Of a stretch of DNA of 29,046 nucleotides, positions 16,456-24,145 are shown piece by piece. A model generated the notes under the pieces. That model saw nothing but the letters and a program-made list of their open reading frames with translations, made no database searches and was not told the DNA's origin. Positions within the stretch are counted from its first letter, which is position 1, and every line of letters begins with the position of its first letter. The DNA is taken from the NCBI GenBank assembly GCA_038246345.1, contig JBBRWA010000033.1:1-29046 (forward strand), read 5' to 3'. A program made the translations under genes and the position numbers. Origin of the DNA: M3007 sp038246345 (GTDB lineage Bacteria > Bacteroidota > Bacteroidia > Chitinophagales > Saprospiraceae).

Positions 16456-17601
16456 TCAGTCGGTGTCAACTATTGCTTTTTTCAGGGTTAGTTTCAAACT
16501 TAAAAATCCAATTAGTCCTGCAATCAGTGACGAAATTAAAATCACAAATTTTGCGTTATTGATGATATTTTCATTGTCAAAAGCAAGAAGTGTAATAAAA
16601 ATTGACATTGTAAATCCTACCCCGCCCAAAAATCCTACACCTATAATAGCTTTCCAATTTAGGTCGCTTGGAAGTTTGCAAAATCCAAATGATACCGCTA
16701 GAAAAGTCAGCAAAAATATACCCAATGGTTTGCCTACAATAAGTCCAAGTGCAATTCCTACGCTATAATTCTGTGTTAGTGCTTGTCCAATATCGTCGCT
16801 TAAAATGATAGCGGTATTTGCTAAGGCAAATATTGGTAAAATAAAAAATGCCACTGGTTTATGTAAAAAATGTTGCAAAATATAAGAACTTGATTTTTCA
16901 TTTCCGTTACCAAATGGAATTGCAAAAGCCAACAGAACACCTGTAATTGTGGCGTGAACACCTGAGTTAAGCATAAAATACCACATAGCAACGCCGCCAA
17001 TTAAATATGGAATTAGGTTTCTGATTTTTAGTCGGTTGAAAACTAAAAGCAAGGCAAAAATCCCTAATGCAATAAAAAGATTTGTCCAAAAAATTGTTTT
17101 AGTATAAAATATTGCAATTATCAAAATTGCGCCCAAATCGTCAATTATCGCCAATGCAGTTAAAAATACTTTCAAAGAAGTTGGTACTCGGTTTCCCAAT
17201 AAAGATAAAATTCCTAATGCAAAGGCTATGTCTGTCGCCATTGGAATTCCTGCTCCTGATTGTGTTGGAGTGCCAAAGTTGAACAACATAAAAATTCCTG
17301 CTGGAAATATGATGCCCCCTAATCCTCCAAAAAGCGGCACTAAAGCATCTTTGAGATTTGAAAGCTCTCCTTTATAGATCTCTCGTTCTAATTCTAGGCC
17401 GATTAATAAGAAGAAAACCGCCATTAGTCCATCGTTGATCCAATGCCCAATACTGAGTCCTGCAAATTGAGTTTGCCAAAAATGATGATACCCTTCACTA
17501 AAAGCGGAGTTGGCGATTATTAATGATAAAATTGCGCAGGCAATTAAAATAAGGCCACCTGCTTTTTCACTTTCAAAAAATTCTTTAAACAATTTGGTCA
17601 T
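16456..17601 (-). CDS. nhaA: Na+/H+ antiporter NhaA
   Basis: An inner-membrane antiporter that exports Na+ for H+. 381 aa with about 11-12 hydrophobic helices. The ion-binding aspartates are present: Asp124 in PMATDIAFALG (E. coli Asp133) and Asp154-Asp155 in AIIDDLGAILI (E. coli 163-164). Also present is the family segment WINDGLMAVFFLLIGLELE. The ATG overlaps the stop of the CrtA-like gene by 4 nt, so it is translated from the carotenoid operon, an unusual partnership. Length and residues indicate a working antiporter. Confidence 0.97.
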   Translation of the reverse strand: MTKLFKEFFESEKAGGLILIACAILSLIIANSAFSEGYHHFWQTQFAGLSIGHWINDGLMAVFFLLIGLELEREIYKGELSNLKDALVPLFGGLGGIIFPAGIFMLFNFGTPTQSGAGIPMATDIAFALGILSLLGNRVPTSLKVFLTALAIIDDLGAILIIAIFYTKTIFWTNLFIALGIFALLLVFNRLKIRNLIPYLIGGVAMWYFMLNSGVHATITGVLLAFAIPFGNGNEKSSSYILQHFLHKPVAFFILPIFALANTAIILSDDIGQALTQNYSVGIALGLIVGKPLGIFLLTFLAVSFGFCKLPSDLNWKAIIGVGFLGGVGFTMSIFITLLAFDNENIINNAKFVILISSLIAGLIGFLSLKLTLKKAIVDTD

Positions 17602-18278
17602 AATAATTTTATTTGTATTTTTTCATCCCAAACAACAAACCTGGAAAACATTTCTTCTTTGTACCAATTTAGTTCTCTGGTTTTTTTTACCATAGCAGCG
17701 TGACTGGGATTTTGATAGGCATAAGCTTTCATTTGCTCTAGGCTATCCCAAACTGAAAATGTTGCTTGCATCATAATTGGCCACTCTCCAAAACCTTTTG
17801 AATAACTCAACCCCTGATACTCTTCGAGTGTCTTGGAAACTTCTGGTACAAACTTCCAAAACTTTACAGCCAACAAAGGTTTAATCGTTGCTCTGGTAAT
17901 GATGGCTATTTTTTTTGTCAGATCAGGGTTTTCGCATACCACCATTGGGTTTGTACCTCCCCAATTGCCATGGGTGTGGATACAATACATGAAATAAGAC
18001 CTGCATTCAACGCAGTTTTTAGCATACTTTTTCATGATATTCCCTTCGTAGAACTTTACAGCATCTTGTTCTGTTTCAAATACTGTTACCAATGCATAAG
18101 TTGATAAATCTGGCTGGATAGAAAAACCGTTTTCTCCACCTACACCCATTGCCCGCCAAAACTGAAGACCATTCACTTTCGAGAACATCAATGGAGGGAA
18201 TCCCATTCTGGTGAATGCCTTCCACTTATCCCATGTTTTATGGTACTTAAAAAATGATACAACAGTTGTTTGACTCAT
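17598..18278 (-). CDS. CrtA-like (spheroidene monooxygenase family) carotenoid oxygenase
   Basis: 226 aa. The N-terminal pattern (VVSFFKYHKTWDKWKAFTRMG..PLMFSKVNGLQFWRAMGVGGENGF) and the C-terminal PSHAAMVKKTRELNWYKEEMFSRFVV resemble the spheroidene monooxygenase family, which oxidises C-2 of an acyclic psi end group. In this operon its likely substrate is the hydrated psi end made by CruF and CrtD, giving a 2'-oxo or 2'-hydroxy product; the exact reaction is inferred. It has several cysteines (VECRSYFMYC). It lies 9 nt after cruF and overlaps nhaA by 4 nt. Confidence 0.82.
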   Translation of the reverse strand: MSQTTVVSFFKYHKTWDKWKAFTRMGFPPLMFSKVNGLQFWRAMGVGGENGFSIQPDLSTYALVTVFETEQDAVKFYEGNIMKKYAKNCVECRSYFMYCIHTHGNWGGTNPMVVCENPDLTKKIAIITRATIKPLLAVKFWKFVPEVSKTLEEYQGLSYSKGFGEWPIMMQATFSVWDSLEQMKAYAYQNPSHAAMVKKTRELNWYKEEMFSRFVVWDEKIQIKLL

Positions 18279-18287
18279 AAAATGATA

Positions 18288-18911
18288 CTAAAAGAAAGCG
18301 AAAATAGAAAAAAAGAAGAAAAAGGCTATCATGATATTATATGCAAGAACGGTATTTCCGTGAGGGCTAAATTTTTGAAAAAGAAAATTTGCCACGAAAC
18401 CAAAACCAAACCACGCTAAATAGTTTTGTAATGGAATTACGCCATCTTTAAACTCCCAAAAATCGAATCTGGGCGCTGACATTTCAATCACAAAATCTAA
18501 ACCTACCATTAATGCAGCACCTATTAATGATGATAAAAACAAATTTTCAGTAATTTTTCTTGAAATGTTCGCACTACAATAAGTTAAGATTGCCCAATTC
18601 ACTCCTATGAACCATGGAACACCTAAAACTTTAGGTCCCAGGTTTTTTCCGTAAGCATATTCTCCGAAAAAACAACCATAATTAACCCCGAGTATTTCTG
18701 CAAACATACCAATGCTGAATGGTATCAACAACACTAACAATCTTTTAGCCTGCCACTTTTCAATCCAGAATATTGCGCCTAAGCATACCAACAAATTAAT
18801 AGGCGTAAGCGCAATAAAAAACTTTTCATGTCCCATTAAAATTTCTATCATTCCTGAAATGTGGAATAACCAAATTAAAAAAATTGCAATATTGAGCGAT
18901 GTAAACTTCAA
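18288..18911 (-). CDS. cruF: Carotenoid 1',2'-hydratase-like membrane protein (CruF family)
   Basis: A 207-aa integral membrane protein with about 6-7 hydrophobic helices. It carries the family block EILGVNYGCFFGEYAYGKNLGPKVLGVPWFIGVNW (residues about 72-106), typical of the Caroten_synth/CruF proteins. CruF adds water to the 1',2' double bond of a psi end group, for example gamma-carotene on the way to myxol or saproxanthin. It starts 7 nt after crtD and ends 9 nt before the CrtA-like gene. Its pairing with CrtD supports the hydratase call; other members of the family remain unassigned. Confidence 0.82.
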   Translation of the reverse strand: MKFTSLNIAIFLIWLFHISGMIEILMGHEKFFIALTPINLLVCLGAIFWIEKWQAKRLLVLLIPFSIGMFAEILGVNYGCFFGEYAYGKNLGPKVLGVPWFIGVNWAILTYCSANISRKITENLFLSSLIGAALMVGLDFVIEMSAPRFDFWEFKDGVIPLQNYLAWFGFGFVANFLFQKFSPHGNTVLAYNIMIAFFFFFSIFAFF

Positions 18912-18918
18912 TGTAGTA

Positions 18919-20388
18919 TTATTTTTGGATCAATTCGGAAGTGATTTTAGCGGATAACAAACAAAGTGGGATACCTCCTCCTGGATGAACACTTCCGCCA
19001 CAAAAGTATAAATTCTGGATCTTTCTAGAAAAATTAGGATGACGTAAGAAAGCAGAAAGTTGATTGTTACTAGCCGCACCATACAAACTGCCTTGATAAC
19101 TTTGGGTTCGACTTTCAATGCTTCGCGGGTCAAGTATGGATTCGGTAACGATCAGAGGGGCAATATCTACGCCAAGTTGTTTTGATAACTTTTGGAGAAT
19201 ATTGTTGCGCGTTCTTTCTATAATTTCATCCCAATCTTGATTCGTGTTGCCTGGAGCATTCACCATTACAAACCAATTTTCAGTGCCCGCTGGAGCATCT
19301 TGTGGTACATCTTTAGACGTAATATTTATATATACAGTAACATCATCGGCGATGGTACGGTATTCAAAAATATTTTTGAATTCATTGACATAATCTTTTG
19401 CAAAAAATATATTGTGTAAGTCGAGTTCTGGGAATTTTTGTTTTACTCCCCAATAAAAGATTAATGCTGAACTAGATCTTTCTTGTCGTAGCACTATCTC
19501 CGGTGCAGGAAAGTCCTTCAATAGCTTTCTGTAAGTTGGCACAATATCCATATTGCTAACCACAATGTCAGCAGCTATATTTTTGCCGTTAACGATTACT
19601 CCCGTAGCGCTTTTGGAATTGTTAATTAGAATTTTTTCTACTTTGGAATTCAAATGCAATTGAACACCAATTTTATTAGACAATGACACCAAAGCATTTG
19701 TAATGGAAATCATACCGCCCTCGGGTATAAATGTTCCATAATGATTCTCAAGATGAGGAATAAGACTCATTATGCCTGGCGTTAAGAATGGAGATGAGCC
19801 ATTATATGTTGCGTACCGATTAAATAATTGAATCAATAATGGATTTTTAAAGAATTTTTCATTCTCTTGATTTAAATTCCGATGAATTCCCAATATGGGT
19901 ATCGATGCAATTCCTTTTAATGTGTCAAGCGATAAATATGTCCTGAATTTATGAAGCGATTTTGTCAAAAAAAGATTCCGGGTCAAGTCATATTTTTGCT
20001 TGCTCAATGACAGATAATTGCGTATTGAATCAGCTTTTTCATTAAAAATTAAAGCCGCTTCTTTGATGTATTTTTCTTGATCAGAATAGGCTACAAAACG
20101 AGTACCATCGTCAAAATAATATTTACAAACGATGTCTTTTTTATGGTATCTAAAATATTGATCAATGGGTTCTCCACACAAATCGAAAAGCTCTTCTATG
20201 AATTGAGGCATTGTAAACAAGGAAGGACCTGCATCAAATCTGAAATCTCCCAATTTAAATTCGGAGAGTTTGCCGCCAAAATAATCGTTCGCTTCAAAAA
20301 CATGAACTTGGTGGCCCGCCTGTTGTAAGCGAATCGCAGTTGCCAAACCAGCAATTCCTGATCCTATTATTGCAATACTTTTACTCAT
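18919..20388 (-). CDS. crtD: Carotenoid desaturase, probably CrtD (3',4'-desaturase)
   Basis: A 489-aa FAD-dependent CrtI-family desaturase. The N-terminal dinucleotide fold is IAIIGSGIAGLATAIRLQQAGH with the FAD-binding EANDYFGGKL. The C-terminal FAD signature is NLYFCGGSVHPGGGIPLCLLSAKI. Phytoene desaturase (CrtI) and hydroxycarotenoid desaturase (CrtD) share these motifs; CrtD is preferred because cruF follows and no crtB is adjacent. ATG 20388 was chosen over a 20-codon extension with no family match. It is the first gene of the crtD-cruF-crtA-nhaA operon; no strong promoter box was found. Confidence 0.85.
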   Translation of the reverse strand: MSKSIAIIGSGIAGLATAIRLQQAGHQVHVFEANDYFGGKLSEFKLGDFRFDAGPSLFTMPQFIEELFDLCGEPIDQYFRYHKKDIVCKYYFDDGTRFVAYSDQEKYIKEAALIFNEKADSIRNYLSLSKQKYDLTRNLFLTKSLHKFRTYLSLDTLKGIASIPILGIHRNLNQENEKFFKNPLLIQLFNRYATYNGSSPFLTPGIMSLIPHLENHYGTFIPEGGMISITNALVSLSNKIGVQLHLNSKVEKILINNSKSATGVIVNGKNIAADIVVSNMDIVPTYRKLLKDFPAPEIVLRQERSSSALIFYWGVKQKFPELDLHNIFFAKDYVNEFKNIFEYRTIADDVTVYINITSKDVPQDAPAGTENWFVMVNAPGNTNQDWDEIIERTRNNILQKLSKQLGVDIAPLIVTESILDPRSIESRTQSYQGSLYGAASNNQLSAFLRHPNFSRKIQNLYFCGGSVHPGGGIPLCLLSAKITSELIQK

Positions 20389-20635
20389 GATTGATATTGG
20401 AAGTGTGAGCCAAAACAACCTTGTCGCTAAAAGGTTTTTGAAGTTCATTCAAATAAATAATGGTTCGTATCCGCTTGAACCGCAGTAACGGTCAAAAGAT
20501 TAGCTTTGGTTGCTACTCCACCTCAAAAAACAAAACAAGGATAGTCAAATATGTCACTAAAGACCAAAAGGGTGCCATTAATGAGGAATTAGTGTTGAAA
20601 ATGAACACTAAGTGCGGCGAAGCGTTTACAATCAG

Positions 20636-20980
20636 CTATGCTTTTCGCACAAATTCCGACTTCCGACCCATCGCGCCGAAGCCATCAGTTTTGGCATCGA
20701 TATTGTGGTCACCATCCGTAAGACGTATATTTTTCACCTTGGTGCCTGCCTTTACCGGCCTGGGCATGCCTTTGACCGGCAAGTCTTTGATGACAATGAT
20801 AGTGTCGCCGTTTTGCAGTTTATTGCCATTCACGTCCAGCACTTTGGGTACCTCGTCCGCTGCTGTTTCCGGAACTTCTTCCGGGTTCCACTCGTAAGAA
20901 CATTCTGAACATATCAGTAACCCCTCACTTGGATAGGTATATTCACAGTGGCACTTTGGACAAGGTGCAAATTCAGACAT
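20636..20980 (-). CDS. PhnA/YjdM family zinc-ribbon protein, copy 1
   Basis: 114 aa. The N-terminal zinc ribbon uses Cys7, Cys10, Cys24 and Cys27 (CPKC / CSEC). The C-terminal KOW-like small barrel (VLDVNGNKLQNGDTIIVIKDLPVKG...VKAGTKVKNIRL) is typical of PhnA/YjdM. Despite the name, the family is not known to catalyse phosphonate breakdown; its role is unclear. It differs from the copy at 23629-23973 at 7 of 114 residues. ATG 20980 (MSEF) is shared by both copies. The 247 bp between it and crtD hold no convincing gene. Confidence 0.93.
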   Translation of the reverse strand: MSEFAPCPKCHCEYTYPSEGLLICSECSYEWNPEEVPETAADEVPKVLDVNGNKLQNGDTIIVIKDLPVKGMPRPVKAGTKVKNIRLTDGDHNIDAKTDGFGAMGRKSEFVRKA

Positions 20981-20998
20981 GAGTAGTTTATTATGCGG

Positions 20999-21006
20999 CA
21001 AAGGTA
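20999..21006 (-). promoter_or_regulatory. -7 promoter box of PhnA copy 1
   Basis: TACCTTTG on the minus strand, 18 nt before the ATG. The identical box precedes copy 2, so the duplicated unit carries its own promoter core. Confidence 0.55.
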
Positions 21007-21071
21007 ACTGTAAAGTTCCAAAAGTTTCATTTAGAGCATGTTAGGGATTTCCTCGCCGGGTCAAATGCCTG

Positions 21072-21374
21072 TCAGCAATGGTTTTTCTTTGTCGCAACTA
21101 TTGAAAAAACCATTGGAATTTTATCGTCCAAGTGTTCTAGTCTATATTTTTTAGGTTCGAACTCTATTGTCTTATTGAAACAATTGTATGGTGAATAGTC
21201 AAACTCCTCAAGAGAATTTAGCTCAAGTCCGTTCTTAATATGACTGTTGATTACTTCGCCCAAACCGTGATTCCACACTACATTCGATTGAGTAATTGCG
21301 GCTGTTTTTTCTGCATACGTTACGTTTTCGGTCTCTACAATTGCGCCCGAATTGAAATAAGGTGTGTGTTGATT
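21072..21374 (-). pseudogene. Class I SAM-dependent methyltransferase, C-terminal fragment
   Basis: The open stretch follows an in-frame TAG at 21377-21375. It reads TPYFNSGAIVETENVTYAE...NVVWNHGLGEVINSHIKNGLELNSLEEFDYSPYNCFNK...KIPMVFSIVATKK. This is the end of a familiar methyltransferase family (WNHxLGEIxNxLI, EFxYSPYNCF). The whole AdoMet-binding N-terminal half (about 150 residues) is missing, and upstream codons in this frame contain several stops. It is therefore a 5'-truncated relic, although a GTG at 21278 could start a 68-aa peptide. Confidence 0.75.
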
Positions 21375-21654
21375 CTATTGTTCCAAGATTGCCGGTTTAT
21401 CTCTATATAATTTTGTTCTTAATCCATTTTTCTATGTTCGGTATTCAAAATAACAGCTGCCGCGTAAATTTTACGAACGTTCATTTTCGGCGCGCTAAAG
21501 TAAGCCAAGTCCTTTAATCGCGCAGAAATTCAGAAAAGGTACTTCTAAGTGACTGATAATAAGTTATTTAAAAAGGTGCTCTAAACGCCACCATTCGCAA
21601 AACAATTCAAAATGCGTATTTTCTCATGATGTCTTTGCTGGCACAGTTGGCACT
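21375..21654. other. Intergenic DNA with a short dispersed repeat
   Basis: No supportable gene was found. AAAGTAAGCCAA followed by an AATC-CGCA-like stretch occurs at about 21495-21535 and again, slightly changed, at about 21926-21960, pointing to related boundary sequences around the AlkB fragment. Confidence 0.4.
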
Positions 21655-21849
21655 TTACGAAACCATCGTCCTAAAAGTTAAATTTACTCTTGGCTTCGTA
21701 ATAAATTTTGTCGGTGGGAGCCTATGAAGCCAATTTGTTTGAGTTGTATCTTTCATAATCAATAAACTTCCATGTTCAAGAATTAACGAAACAGTTTCTT
21801 TGGTTTTTTTATTTTTGCATTCCAATTCATTAATTATCAATTTTTTCAT
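21655..21849 (-). pseudogene. AlkB-like 2OG-Fe(II) oxygenase, C-terminal fragment
   Basis: 64 codons. KKTKETVSLILEHGSLLIMKDTTQTNWLHRLPPTK and then PRVNLTFRTMV match the last part of AlkB-type DNA/RNA demethylases (EHGSLLVMxGxTQxxWxHxLPKTK...PRxNLTFR). The HxD iron motif and the preceding 120 or so residues are absent, so the fragment cannot be an active dioxygenase. The first 10 residues look unrelated, marking the breakpoint. Confidence 0.75.
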
Positions 21850-21955
21850 TTACTTTTTTAAAGTTTATTGCTGTGCCCATACAATGACCGCTCATAATTA
21901 CCGCTCTCCCTGAACCGGGCTACATAAAAGTAAGCCAAATCTTCGAATCCCGCAA

Positions 21956-22026
21956 AAAAAACACCATCGCAGGGCGCTTGCTGGAGCGGGGGAGCGTTGG
22001 CAAAGGGGAGAACACCTGGTGCGGTA
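21956..22026. repeat. Direct repeat 3' of pyrC (copy A)
   Basis: Six A residues followed by CACCATCGCAGGGCGCTTG (21956-21980) are identical to 23445-23469. Looser similarity continues for about 50 bp (GCGTTGGCAAAGGGGAGAACACCTGG versus GCTTTGGCGAAGGGGTTGAATATCTGG). It is GC-rich compared with its surroundings. Confidence 0.8.
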
Positions 22027-22067
22027 AAAAATTTCGACAGCTTTTCGACTATTTTTTTAGATGATTG

Positions 22068-23420
22068 TCATTGATTTATATTTTCAACTTGTAAAGCCAG
22101 GCCCTTTACGCTTTCGTCAAATACCCCATTATCATAAACTAAATTACCGTTTACAAATGTTTGTATTACTTTAGTTTGAAAAGTTGTCCCTTCCAATGGC
22201 GACCAGGCGCATTTGTATAAAATATTGTCTTTTGTTACGCTCCAGGTTGAGTTTAGGTCAACCAATGTTAGGTCTGCATAATAACCTTCTCTGATAAACC
22301 CCCTTTTCTCAATACGATAAAGCGTGGCAGGGTTATGGCACATTTTCTCGACAATTTTCTCCAAAGAAATGAGCCCTTGTTTGTAAAACTCCAACATACA
22401 GTTTAATGAATGTTGCACCATTGGCGCTCCAGACATGGATTGAAAATACGGCTTTTGTTTTTCTTCCAGAGTGTGTGGTGCATGGTCTGTGGTAATAATA
22501 TCAATTCTATCGTCCAATAATGCTGTAAAAAGTCCATGCCTGTCTTTTTCTGTTTTTATGGCGGGGTTCCATTTTATTAAATTTCCTAAACGCTGATAGT
22601 CTTTGTCGGAGAACCAAAGATGGTGAACGGATACCTCTGTGGTAATATTTTTTTCTTTTAAAGGAATATCGTTTCGGAATAAATGCGTTTCAGCTGCGGT
22701 GGTTAAGTGCAAAATGTGCAATCTGGCGTTGTGTTTATTTGCCAATTCAATGGCTCTTTCGGTCGCTTCAAAACAAGCCTTTTCACTTCTTATCATTGGG
22801 TGAAACTCAATGGGCACATTCTCCCCATATCGTTCTCTATAAATATTTTCATTTTCTTCTACTATTTGTTCTTTTTCCGAATGGATAGCAATAATGGATT
22901 TGCAGTTGGCAAATAGTTTTTCCATTGTTCCAGGGTTGTCTGCAAGCAAATTACCTTTTTTGGTAAAATACAATCCATCATCTGAAACGCCAATCATTTT
23001 TGAAGTGTCTGTATTGATAATTTCATCAATATTATCGCCATTTACCCCCAAAAAGAAGGAGTAATTTGCCAATGATTTTTGTGACCCCAATTCGTATTTT
23101 TCGGCAAGAGCTTGAACTGTCAATACATTAGGAATTGTATTGGGCATATCGATAAAAGACGTTACACCGCCTGCTATAGCTGCTTTGCTCTCAGAATAAA
23201 GGTCGCCTTTGTTTGTCAGGCCTGGATCACGAAAATGTACTTGTCCGTCAATTATTCCTGGGAATAAATATTTGCCTGTTCCGTCAATTACGTAAAAGTC
23301 GGGTTCAACATCTATGCTGCCAATCTTCTGAATAAGGCTGTCATAAAATACAATGTCGCTGATAAAACATTGCCCTTCATTTACAATGGTTATATTTTTT
23401 ACGAGAAATTTTGAAATCAT
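22068..23420 (-). CDS. pyrC: Dihydroorotase (type I)
   Basis: It interconverts carbamoyl-aspartate and dihydroorotate in pyrimidine synthesis. 450 aa, complete. The amidohydrolase metal motif appears as DGQVHFRDPG (residues 58-67): His62 is present, but the first histidine of the usual HxH is Gln60, a variant I recall from Bacteroidota dihydroorotases. Also seen are FIDMPNTIPN, AIHSEKEQ (metal His), LHILHLTTAAE (metal His) and DIITTDHAPHTLEEK with the catalytic Asp. The gene is AT-rich like its neighbours and sits between 25-bp direct repeats, so it may have arrived as a unit. Confidence 0.93.
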   Translation of the reverse strand: MISKFLVKNITIVNEGQCFISDIVFYDSLIQKIGSIDVEPDFYVIDGTGKYLFPGIIDGQVHFRDPGLTNKGDLYSESKAAIAGGVTSFIDMPNTIPNVLTVQALAEKYELGSQKSLANYSFFLGVNGDNIDEIINTDTSKMIGVSDDGLYFTKKGNLLADNPGTMEKLFANCKSIIAIHSEKEQIVEENENIYRERYGENVPIEFHPMIRSEKACFEATERAIELANKHNARLHILHLTTAAETHLFRNDIPLKEKNITTEVSVHHLWFSDKDYQRLGNLIKWNPAIKTEKDRHGLFTALLDDRIDIITTDHAPHTLEEKQKPYFQSMSGAPMVQHSLNCMLEFYKQGLISLEKIVEKMCHNPATLYRIEKRGFIREGYYADLTLVDLNSTWSVTKDNILYKCAWSPLEGTTFQTKVIQTFVNGNLVYDNGVFDESVKGLALQVENINQ

Positions 23421-23444
23421 AATTCATGATGTTATTGCGAGGTG

Positions 23445-23520
23445 AAAAAACACCATCGCAGGGCGCTTGTCGGGCGGTTGAAGCTTTGGCGAAGGGGTTG
23501 AATATCTGGCACGGCGGAAA
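23445..23520. repeat. Direct repeat 5' of pyrC (copy B)
   Basis: The second copy of the 25-bp identical sequence (23445-23469). The GC-rich tract that follows contains an imperfect dyad (GCTTTGGCGAA near 23483 against TTTGCCGAAGGC near 23531). Confidence 0.8.
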
Positions 23521-23628
23521 CGGTTGGTGGTTTGCCGAAGGCTGGGATTTAGCCTTGTTAATGTTGAAAATAAATCTTGCAGTTGGCATTGTAAAAAACG
23601 CCAAGAGCAGCGAAACGTTTAAAATCAT

Positions 23629-23973
23629 CTATGCTTTTCGCACAAATTCCGACTTCAGGCCCATCGCGCCGAAGCCATCAATTTTGCAATCGATGTTGTG
23701 GTCGCCATCCGTAAGCCTGATATTTTTCACCTTGGTGCCAGCCTTTACCGGCCTGGGCATGCCTTTGACCGGCAAGTCTTTGATGACGATGATACTGTCG
23801 CCGTTTTGCAGTTCATTTCCATTCACGTCCAGCACTTTGATGACCTCGTCCGCTGCTGTTTCCGGCACTTCTTCCGGGTTCCACTCGTAAGAACATTCGG
23901 AGCATATCAGCAACCCCTCACTGGGATAGGTATATTCACAGTGGCACTTTGGGCAAGGTACAAATTCAGACAT
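23629..23973 (-). CDS. PhnA/YjdM family zinc-ribbon protein, copy 2
   Basis: 114 aa, near-identical to the protein at 20636-20980, with all four zinc cysteines and the KOW-like barrel kept. Nucleotide similarity covers the gene, about 25 bp past its stop and the promoter box upstream, then fades within about 20 bp. Two intact copies in the same orientation about 3 kb apart indicate a recent duplication. The frame is open for 71 codons upstream of MSEF but that extension has no counterpart in copy 1. Confidence 0.93.
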   Translation of the reverse strand: MSEFVPCPKCHCEYTYPSEGLLICSECSYEWNPEEVPETAADEVIKVLDVNGNELQNGDSIIVIKDLPVKGMPRPVKAGTKVKNIRLTDGDHNIDCKIDGFGAMGLKSEFVRKA

Positions 23974-23991
23974 GAGCAGTTTATTATGCGG

Positions 23992-23999
23992 CAAAGGTA
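23992..23999 (-). promoter_or_regulatory. -7 promoter box of PhnA copy 2
   Basis: TACCTTTG on the minus strand at the same distance from the ATG as in copy 1. Confidence 0.55.
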
Positions 24000-24145
24000 A
24001 CTTTATATTCCAAAAGGCCTGACCCGCCCACTTCTCCATCTTCTTGCCTTTCGCCAATTCATCCACCAACTTATCCAAATATCGAACCTGCTGCGTCAAA
24101 GGACTTTCTCTGTTCGTTGATTTTTTTATCCGTTGTCCAATGGTA
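24000..24145 (-). other. Open, coding-like remnant upstream of PhnA copy 2
   Basis: In frame with the downstream PhnA gene, this stretch reads ESPLTQQVRYLDKLVDELAKG and then KKMEKWAGQAFWN. It has protein-like composition and no stops but no start of its own, and I recognise no family. It may be the tail of a lost gene joined to the duplicated PhnA unit. Confidence 0.3.

Noticed and set aside
20460..20897. 145-codon plus-strand frame, with a similar frame at 23426-23890
   Set aside because: The similarity between them comes only from being antisense to the two duplicated PhnA genes, which carry the zinc cysteines.
21421..21486. Minus-strand 21-codon ORF MNVRKIYAAAVILNTEHRKMD
   Set aside because: Too short and without a clear family match; it may be a degenerate start of the methyltransferase but cannot be supported.
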